From Parachlamydiaceae bacterium (GTDB lineage: Bacteria > Chlamydiota > Chlamydiia > Chlamydiales > Parachlamydiaceae): a stretch of 6,118 nucleotides of DNA. The DNA lies in NCBI GenBank assembly GCA_030679615.1, contig JAUXSJ010000016.1, forward strand, positions 1 to 6,118, written 5' to 3'. A program made the translations under genes and the position numbers. The notes under the pieces were generated by a model. That model did no database searches, was not told the origin of the DNA, and saw only the letters and a program-made list of their open reading frames with translations. This document shows, one piece after another, positions 1 through 4,276 of this stretch. The stretch's first letter is position 1. Each line of letters opens with the position of its first letter.

Positions 1-176
1 GGAGCAGTTGTTGAAGTCTGTTCATTTTGAACGATGAGGTTCGAACTAATATTTGCTTGAGAAATATTAGAAGTGAAATTTTGTGAATAGAGTGATTCGG
101 GAATAAATTCAATTGCAACTAATAATAGGATTGCAAAAAACATCATTTTGATAGAGAGGTAACGAAATATTTGCAT
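1..176 (-). CDS. sctR: Probable type III secretion export-apparatus protein SctR, N-terminal fragment
   Basis: Only the first 58 codons are in the window; the gene continues past the left edge. Translation from the ATG at 176-174 gives MQIFRYLSIKMMFF followed by a hydrophobic stretch (about residues 11-24). An SLYSQ segment near residue 31 could be a signal-peptide cleavage site. A Ser/Asn/Thr/Gln-rich linker with no charged pattern follows. The conserved SctR/FliP membrane core lies outside the window, so the name rests on position: directly after sctL, as in chlamydial T3S operons, where SctR is reported to carry an N-terminal extension. SctR forms the inner-membrane export gate with SctS and SctT. 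The gene starts 8 nt after the sctL stop, with a modest AGG about 7 nt before the ATG, so it is probably co-transcribed and translationally coupled. Met11 or Met12 could be alternative starts. An unrelated secreted protein is possible. Confidence 0.62.
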   Translation of the reverse strand, partial: MQIFRYLSIKMMFFAILLLVAIEFIPESLYSQNFTSNISQANISSNLIVQNEQTSTTA

Positions 177-184
177 ACAGCTGC

Positions 185-844
185 CTACTGGCCGGTTAAG
201 GCCTTGGGATTAGTTTTCTTTAAATTTTCAAAAGCTTTTTCTAAAACATTCCAACGGTGTTCTATTTGAGCGTTGACGATTCCAACTTCAGTTTCTATGA
301 CACATCCACCTTGAGCAATATCATCCCTAGGACGAATAGAAAGACTTTCCAAATGCTCAAAATTTTCTTTTAAACGCGTTTTATTTTTTTCTATTGTTGC
401 TAGATCATTTTTATTCACGTAAATAACAATTTTTTTATGTTGATTTACGGTTTTAATGTTATTAATCACAATATCTACAATTGTTTCATCAGATAATTTG
501 ATTTCTCTTCCAACAATTTTTTTTGCAGCTGAAAGGGCAATAGGAACTATTTTATTTTGAAGATCTTGTTGAAGAGTCTGTAATTGATCTTCAAAAACAG
601 CTAATCTTTCAGACCAGTCATTAAAACCGTCTGTATAGCCTTCTTTGTAAGCGTTTTCTTTTATAGTTTCAGCTTCTTTGGCAACATCGAGGCGATAGAC
701 TTCAGCTTCTTTTTTTATATAATCTAAAATCTCTAAAGCATCTTGTAATAAAGAAAAAGAATCAGCGGGAATGACCTTACGATCATTAGCCAGTTTGATC
801 TTGTCCCCATAAATAAGTGTGAAAATTTTTTGGCTCTTACTCAC
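185..844 (-). CDS. sctL: Type III secretion stator / ATPase regulator SctL (YscL/CdsL, FliH-like)
   Basis: This 219-residue protein has the usual SctL length and layout. A short N-terminal segment (KIFTLIYGD) is followed by a charged, helical, probably coiled-coil region at about residues 35-100, with the EGYTDGFNDW element at 68-77 typical of the FliH/SctL/V-ATPase E-subunit family. A compact C-terminal domain carries QGGCVIETEVGIVNA (about 178-192), the family signature; its usual Asp (in DA) is Asn here. SctL binds the ATPase SctN, restrains its activity and links it to the SctQ/SctK sorting platform beneath the injectisome. The start is GTG at 844-842: it gives an N-terminus of normal length, has GAGAAG about 8 nt upstream, and overlaps the preceding stop by 8 bp (GTGAGTAA), which implies coupled translation. 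Family assignment is secure. Confidence 0.93.
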   Translation of the reverse strand: MSKSQKIFTLIYGDKIKLANDRKVIPADSFSLLQDALEILDYIKKEAEVYRLDVAKEAETIKENAYKEGYTDGFNDWSERLAVFEDQLQTLQQDLQNKIVPIALSAAKKIVGREIKLSDETIVDIVINNIKTVNQHKKIVIYVNKNDLATIEKNKTRLKENFEHLESLSIRPRDDIAQGGCVIETEVGIVNAQIEHRWNVLEKAFENLKKTNPKALTGQ

Positions 845-1733
845 GAATCACTTCTCTTTTCAAAAAGTCCATAACTTTCATGACTTGTTGTTGTAATAAA
901 GGGGTAATTTTTACATGTTTTTCTAATTGATAATCTTTTAATAAAGCCCTTCCTCTTCCAATATCTAATGAATGGGATAATGTCCATACAAAATCATAAG
1001 GGAGTCCACATAATGCTCGTCCAAAACGCGATAACCCTCTTAAATGCAATATTTGTTTTAATTTTTTTCTATCTAGTTGAGAGGGTTTTAATCCTAGTTT
1101 TGGTGAGGTGATTTTATCTTTTTTATTTAAACAAAGTTTTAAAAAATGAAATTGTTTTGCGTTTAAGCAACTATAAATGCTTTTTAAGTCCTGGGTATTA
1201 ACAATATGCCTGACTTCTGTAGCTAAATCAAATAATCCCAAAAAATCAATGAGATGCAAAAGATCTTCCTTATTCCAATCAAGTAATGTAGAAAATTCAT
1301 TTTTTGGAAGATATTCTTTTGGATAGTGTTCTGTGATTTTTAAATTTTGACAGAGCCTGTTTTGTATCAACGATTTCATGGGCCCAGACAAAGGAAAAAC
1401 CGTTGAATCACGTAAAGCTTCCTTTTGCTCATGGGATAAGGATGCAATGGCTATTGATTTCCAAAAAGGAGAAGCCGTTTTTAGAGCTTCTTCGATCCAT
1501 GAATAATGAACATGGTCTAATTGCGATTGAAAGTGATAAATGGGTGCGATGTCTGCTGATGAAATTAGGTTTGAGCTCATCGCTTTTTGTTCTTCAGCAG
1601 GCATTAAATCAATTAAATGCTGTTTTTCAGCTGGATGAAAACGATTCATTAACACTTTTAATATCATCAAAGATCTTTTGTTGATGTGATTACTCAAAGT
1701 TTGATCGTTAGGTTTCACCCTGATCCTCATCAT
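837..1733 (-). CDS. T3S operon protein in the SctK position (chlamydial CT560-type), putative sorting-platform adaptor
   Basis: This 298-residue soluble protein has no signal peptide and no membrane segment. It lies between sctJ and sctL, where other injectisomes encode SctK (YscK/PscK) and chlamydiae encode the CT560-type protein. Most of it reads as short amphipathic helices (for example about 36-50, 77-108, 155-205). A conserved-looking C-terminal block, LRGLSRFGRALCGLPYDFVW (231-250) and then SLDIGRGRALLKDY (255-268), resembles in pattern the C-terminal helices of SctK proteins. SctK joins the sorting platform to the membrane ring. The 5' end overlaps sctJ by 26 bp and the 3' end overlaps sctL by 8 bp. 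The start is uncertain: ATG-ATG at 1733/1730 has little Shine-Dalgarno, whereas GTG at 1718 (residue 6) is preceded by GAGG. The SctK role is inferred from position and weak pattern, so no symbol is given. Confidence 0.8.
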   Translation of the reverse strand: MMRIRVKPNDQTLSNHINKRSLMILKVLMNRFHPAEKQHLIDLMPAEEQKAMSSNLISSADIAPIYHFQSQLDHVHYSWIEEALKTASPFWKSIAIASLSHEQKEALRDSTVFPLSGPMKSLIQNRLCQNLKITEHYPKEYLPKNEFSTLLDWNKEDLLHLIDFLGLFDLATEVRHIVNTQDLKSIYSCLNAKQFHFLKLCLNKKDKITSPKLGLKPSQLDRKKLKQILHLRGLSRFGRALCGLPYDFVWTLSHSLDIGRGRALLKDYQLEKHVKITPLLQQQVMKVMDFLKREVIRE

Positions 1734-2703
1734 CTATTTCATTTTCACTATCTTCTTTTTTAGAGGCTGCTTCTTTTTGCTTATCTTGCTCCTTTTTCTC
1801 CTTCAACATATCTGAATGAAAACTTGCCAAAGTAAATAGTTTCTTAAATCCTCCTAATTCTTGGACAAGTGGAAAAAATTTCCACAATAACCAGATGAGT
1901 AAGGATAATAAAAGAAGGATGATGACTATAAAAGAAAAAAAGAATGTTTGAAAACGGCCTACTGAATCTTGAGCCACAATAATCGACCAAACATTGACAA
2001 ATGGCCGTTCATCTTCATTAAGGCTTCCTTGAAAACTACCTAGTGGTGTTTCGCTATATCTAGCACGATCTCCAATCACTGTAACGTTGTCGTAATCAAG
2101 TCCGTTTACGCTAGCTGCAACTAAGCGCTTAATTCGTGTAATGAGATGTGCATTGGGATCATCAAGAACACCTGAATGCTTAACATAAACAGATGCAGTG
2201 GCTTTTTCTTTTTCTGCGGTAGGATTAAGCGGATCTTCTGTAGGATATGAAATTTGTACGTCGGCATCTAAAATACCATCAATTTTACGTATCGTGCTCG
2301 CAATTTGTTCTGCTAAACCAGCTTGATAACGTATTTTTTCTTGCATGCCAGAAGGAACTAAACTCGTATTCGAAAAAATATTTAAAAGATTTTGACTTCG
2401 TCGTCGAGGAAGACCAGCTTGATTTAGATAGGCCATGGCTTCATTAGTTCGTGATGATTCAACACTAATATTCCACATCACGGCTTTGGCACCGCCACCA
2501 CCTTCTGTTTCAGCTTTAACTTTTGTCGCGTCAATTCCTTTATTAGAAAGAAAAACTAAAATTTCATTTGCTTCTTTTTCTTCTAACCCATTGACGATGA
2601 CTTTTCTCGATTCACAACTTGTTAAAAGAAATGAAATCATGAGAAATAAAAAAACTTGTGGTAAAAAACGTAACCAAGACCTAATTAAAGGTGTTTTATT
2701 CAT
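1708..2703 (-). CDS. sctJ: Type III secretion inner-membrane ring lipoprotein SctJ (YscJ/CdsJ family)
   Basis: The protein has 331 residues. Residues 1-30 are a lipoprotein signal with a basic start, a hydrophobic core and lipobox LTSC at 27-30; Cys30 would be lipidated. Two ring-building domains follow. The first (about 34-100) contains VIVNGLEEKEANEILVFL and ends in AGLPRRRSQ. The second (about 115-212) contains LVPSGMQEKIRYQAGLAEQI and IDGILDADVQISYP, hallmarks of the YscJ/FliF family. A single C-terminal membrane helix (about 252-274) precedes a highly charged Lys/Glu/Asp tail (about 300-331). SctJ forms the inner ring of the needle-complex base with SctD, facing the periplasm. It is the first gene of the operon visible here. 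The ATG at 2703 has only a weak AGAG upstream. Its length matches chlamydial SctJ proteins, which are longer than YscJ because of the tail. Confidence 0.96.
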   Translation of the reverse strand: MNKTPLIRSWLRFLPQVFLFLMISFLLTSCESRKVIVNGLEEKEANEILVFLSNKGIDATKVKAETEGGGGAKAVMWNISVESSRTNEAMAYLNQAGLPRRRSQNLLNIFSNTSLVPSGMQEKIRYQAGLAEQIASTIRKIDGILDADVQISYPTEDPLNPTAEKEKATASVYVKHSGVLDDPNAHLITRIKRLVAASVNGLDYDNVTVIGDRARYSETPLGSFQGSLNEDERPFVNVWSIIVAQDSVGRFQTFFFSFIVIILLLLSLLIWLLWKFFPLVQELGGFKKLFTLASFHSDMLKEKKEQDKQKEAASKKEDSENEIDDEDQGET

Positions 2704-2817
2704 ATGTTTACTCTAATGATATTAGAATTAATGCTCGTCTTTATCTGAAACAAATCCTATCAGAATAGGGAATTTTGCTATAGATCTTATTTATATAAGC
2801 AATGTTATTAATAAAAA

Positions 2818-2847
2818 AGAATAAATTAAATACGTAAAAGCTGACAA
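2818..2847 (-). promoter_or_regulatory. Candidate promoter for the sctJ operon
   Basis: On the minus strand, TTGTCA (2847-2842, 5 of 6 consensus bases) is followed after 18 nt by TATTCT (2823-2818, 4 of 6). It would start transcription near 2811 and give sctJ a leader of about 108 nt. The 249-bp gap is very AT-rich, so weak matches are expected by chance. Another AT-rich -10-like stretch, around TATAAA at 2794-2789, lacks a -35. Low confidence. Confidence 0.3.
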
Positions 2848-2869
2848 ATACTCATTTCCTTATTATGAT
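2841..2869 (+). promoter_or_regulatory. Predicted sigma-70-type promoter for the 2953-3966 gene
   Basis: CTGACA (2841-2846, 5 of 6 to the -35 consensus) and TATGAT (2864-2869, 5 of 6 to the -10) are separated by exactly 17 nt. Transcription should start near 2876, leaving a leader of about 77 nt. The -35 shares bases with the -35 of the leftward candidate for sctJ, so the two promoters, if both are real, would compete for the same site. Confidence 0.55.
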
Positions 2870-2873
2870 TAAA

Positions 2874-2910
2874 ATATACTCCTTCTAGCTCAAAGTGAGA
2901 AGGAGTATAT
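2874..2910. promoter_or_regulatory. Perfect 13-bp inverted repeat at the predicted 5' end of the rightward transcript
   Basis: ATATACTCCTTCT (2874-2886) and AGAAGGAGTATAT (2898-2910) are exact reverse complements around an 11-nt loop. AT-rich, partly T-rich DNA follows on both sides, so it looks like a bidirectional intrinsic terminator. It lies, however, upstream of two divergent genes and begins within a few bases of the predicted start site near 2876. It may be a 5' stabilising stem-loop, an attenuator, a repressor operator, or a leftover terminator of a lost gene. The right arm contains AGAAGGAG, a Shine-Dalgarno-like string that the stem would hide, but no start codon is suitably placed after it. 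Confidence 0.6.
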
Positions 2911-2952
2911 ATTTAATTTTATTAATCTGATATCAAAATAGTTTAAGAAAGT

Positions 2953-3966
2953 ATGAGTCAATTAACATCCATTCAATCTACTTTGCACCAGCAATTTCCG
3001 TTAATTCCACCTTTGTTAAACAACGCGATGGATTTATTTTGTCAAACTCACGTTTTTTATAGTTCCTTCACGCACGCCAATGATTTCTATGACAATGATC
3101 GGGAAAATCAACTAGAAAAAATTTTTCTTGCAGCTGGAATTCAGTTTATTGGAAATCAATTTAAAATTGTCGATAAATCGGTAACAGTTTTAATGATAAC
3201 AAAATGTGCTTTAGATATTATGTACGCTTATCGTGATTTATCAGAAAAATGGATTGATTTAAAAAATATTATCCAAATTACATTACCATTTATTTATTAT
3301 GCATCTTCGTCTGATTTTGAAAGAAAGGAACATAATTCGATTCCATTTTTTGAAATGGTCAAAATAGCTATTATTTCACGAATCTATCGAATAAAAGTGA
3401 TTGCAGTTTCTTTGTTTAAGTTACTTTGTCAGTTATTCATAACAAGTATGTGTTTGAGGGATATTTATTTAGTTTACCACCAGGATGAACACAAACGATT
3501 TGAAGTTTTAGTGGCTCTAATTTCTAAGCATACAAAATATACGGCTCTCTTTAATCAGCAATTGGCGGAATTTGGCGATGAAATTGATGATTTAGTGGTT
3601 TTAACTTCCTCATTTTTAAATGTATTTAAATTGAATATCGATAAAAATGAAGTTCAAGTAATTTTATTTAATTTAAGATCGAAAGCCAAGGAGGGGGTTC
3701 AAATGATGATAGAAGAAGGTGAAAATTCTCTTAAGTCAATCATTGACCCTAATGTCTTAAAAGCTCCATCAGTTGAATTTATGAATCCAAATGCTTTTGT
3801 TAATTTTTTATCGGATGATTCTCTTCCCAGCACTCCTGAATTTTCAGGGAAAAAAGTTGTGGGTATCAGTGTAACTTGTATTAAAGATGTAGAAGTTAAA
3901 AAAGTTGAAAAGACAAAAGAGACGGTTACTTTAACCGCGAAAGTATTTAAATACTTTAAAGTTTAG
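2953..3966 (+). CDS. Unrecognised 337-residue protein, possibly lineage-specific
   Basis: I do not recognise this protein. The ATG at 2953 has only a weak AAGAAAG just upstream. The first 20 residues (MSQLTSIQSTLHQQFPLIPP) are Ser/Thr/Gln-rich with no Sec signal, a composition compatible with a type III secretion signal but not diagnostic. Residues about 77-117 and 134-175 are hydrophobic but interrupted by Lys and Arg (for example R143, R146, K148, K156), so they look more like buried or amphipathic helices than clean membrane spans; 149-167 is the best membrane candidate. A helical region follows to about 262, then a Pro/Ser-rich linker (about 265-299) and a Lys/Val/Thr-rich tail (311-337). 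It is divergent from sctJ, has its own predicted promoter, and ends 7 nt before a long inverted repeat. A host-directed effector or membrane-associated protein is possible but unproven. The long clean frame and upstream promoter support a real gene. Confidence 0.8.
   Translation: MSQLTSIQSTLHQQFPLIPPLLNNAMDLFCQTHVFYSSFTHANDFYDNDRENQLEKIFLAAGIQFIGNQFKIVDKSVTVLMITKCALDIMYAYRDLSEKWIDLKNIIQITLPFIYYASSSDFERKEHNSIPFFEMVKIAIISRIYRIKVIAVSLFKLLCQLFITSMCLRDIYLVYHQDEHKRFEVLVALISKHTKYTALFNQQLAEFGDEIDDLVVLTSSFLNVFKLNIDKNEVQVILFNLRSKAKEGVQMMIEEGENSLKSIIDPNVLKAPSVEFMNPNAFVNFLSDDSLPSTPEFSGKKVVGISVTCIKDVEVKKVEKTKETVTLTAKVFKYFKV
3688..3705 (+). promoter_or_regulatory. Strong in-frame internal ribosome binding site and ATG inside the 337-residue gene
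   Basis: AAGGAGG (3688-3694, followed by three more G) is a full consensus Shine-Dalgarno. It lies 8 nt before ATG-ATG at 3703/3706, which is in frame and encodes Met251-Met252. Initiation there would yield an 87-residue C-terminal product containing the Pro/Ser linker and the basic tail. It is the best Shine-Dalgarno I see in the window, much stronger than the one at the gene's own start. The motif is directly visible; that it is used is inference. Confidence 0.4.
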
Positions 3967-3972
3967 TCTTTC

Positions 3973-4121
3973 AAAAATTGACGTTAAATTTTAACGCAGA
4001 GACAGAGAGATGCAAGAGACGGAGAGAAAAACATTATAAAAAATTATCTATTTATTTAAATGCTTTTCTCTCCGTCTTTTGCGTCTCCCCGTCTCTGCGT
4101 TAAAATCTAGCGTCAATTTTT
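3973..4121. repeat. Long imperfect inverted repeat (63-nt arms, 23-nt spacer), probable terminator or dispersed element
   Basis: The left arm (3973-4035) and right arm (4059-4121) match as reverse complements at 56 of 63 positions with no gaps. All seven differences are transitions, so in plus-strand RNA three become G-U pairs and four A-C mismatches. The arms begin AAAAATTGACG and end CGTCAATTTTT, giving a U-rich 3' edge on either strand, as in a bidirectional terminator. The element starts 7 nt after the stop of the upstream gene and lies before the alaS promoter. It is far longer than an ordinary terminator, and each arm holds two degenerate copies of a purine-rich unit like GCAGAGACGGAGAGA. 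This suggests a mobile or dispersed palindromic element. No clear target-site duplication flanks it. Confidence 0.85.
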
Positions 4122-4156
4122 ATTAATATTGATAATGCTCTATTTATTCAGTCTTT

Positions 4157-4175
4157 ATTCTGTTAATCCTGTAAT
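4157..4175. repeat. Short degenerate tandem motif (TCTGTTAAT, CCTGTAAT)
   Basis: Two near-copies of an 8-9 nt unit occur side by side. From memory, runs of this type (reverse complement AGGATTAACAGGAT-like) recur in unrelated bacterial genomes, often near purine-rich GCAGAGACGCAGAG-type repeats such as the element just upstream. This could be a decayed edge of the same repeat element. It is short enough to be chance. Confidence 0.25.
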
Positions 4176-4190
4176 GCTTACGCGTCATTC

Positions 4191-4219
4191 TTGAGTGCGA
4201 ACTCAAAAAGAGCTATAGT
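4191..4219 (+). promoter_or_regulatory. alaS: Predicted alaS promoter
   Basis: TTGAGT (4191-4196, 4 of 6 to the -35) and TATAGT (4214-4219, 5 of 6 to the -10) are exactly 17 nt apart, predicting a start near 4226 and a leader of about 50 nt before alaS. The -35 is the left half of a 6-bp inverted repeat, TTGAGT-GCGA-ACTCAA (4191-4206), which could be an operator or coincidence. Because the long hairpin lies upstream, alaS probably relies on this promoter and not on read-through. Confidence 0.5.
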
Positions 4220-4251
4220 ACTTAATATTATTGTATTCAATTCATTGAGGA

Positions 4252-4275
4252 AAAGGACTCATTAAAGGACTCATC
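4252..4275 (+). promoter_or_regulatory. alaS: Duplicated Shine-Dalgarno segment before alaS
   Basis: AAAGGACTCATT (4252-4263) is followed directly by AAAGGACTCATC (4264-4275), an 11-of-12 tandem duplication. The second AAAGGA is 7 nt before the alaS ATG and is well placed to act. The first is 12 nt further away and would be too distant for normal initiation. The spacing supports ATG 4277 as the start. Confidence 0.7.
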
Positions 4276-4276
4276 C

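Noticed and set aside
1403..1684. Plus-strand open frame of 93 codons
   Set aside because: It lies wholly antisense inside the SctK-position gene, with no convincing ribosome site and no recognisable protein features.
2247..2716. Two overlapping plus-strand open frames (66 and 93 codons)
   Set aside because: Both are antisense to the well-supported sctJ gene and read as low-quality shadow translations.
2756..2799. Small inverted repeats CCTAT/ATAGG (2756-2769) and CTTAT/ATAAG (2786-2799) in the sctJ leader
   Set aside because: Five-base stems in AT-rich DNA are expected by chance.
3973..4121. CRISPR array or tRNA/rRNA gene
   Set aside because: The repeats are inverted with no regular spacers, and no cloverleaf or conserved tRNA arms can be found.
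4191..4206. TTGAGT-GCGA-ACTCAA as an intrinsic terminator with a GNRA loop
   Set aside because: The stem is only 6 bp, no U-run follows on the plus strand, and the left half is better explained as a promoter -35.
4220..4276. T-box or other tRNA-sensing leader before alaS
   Set aside because: The predicted leader is about 50 nt, too short for a T-box, and no specifier or T-box core motif is visible.
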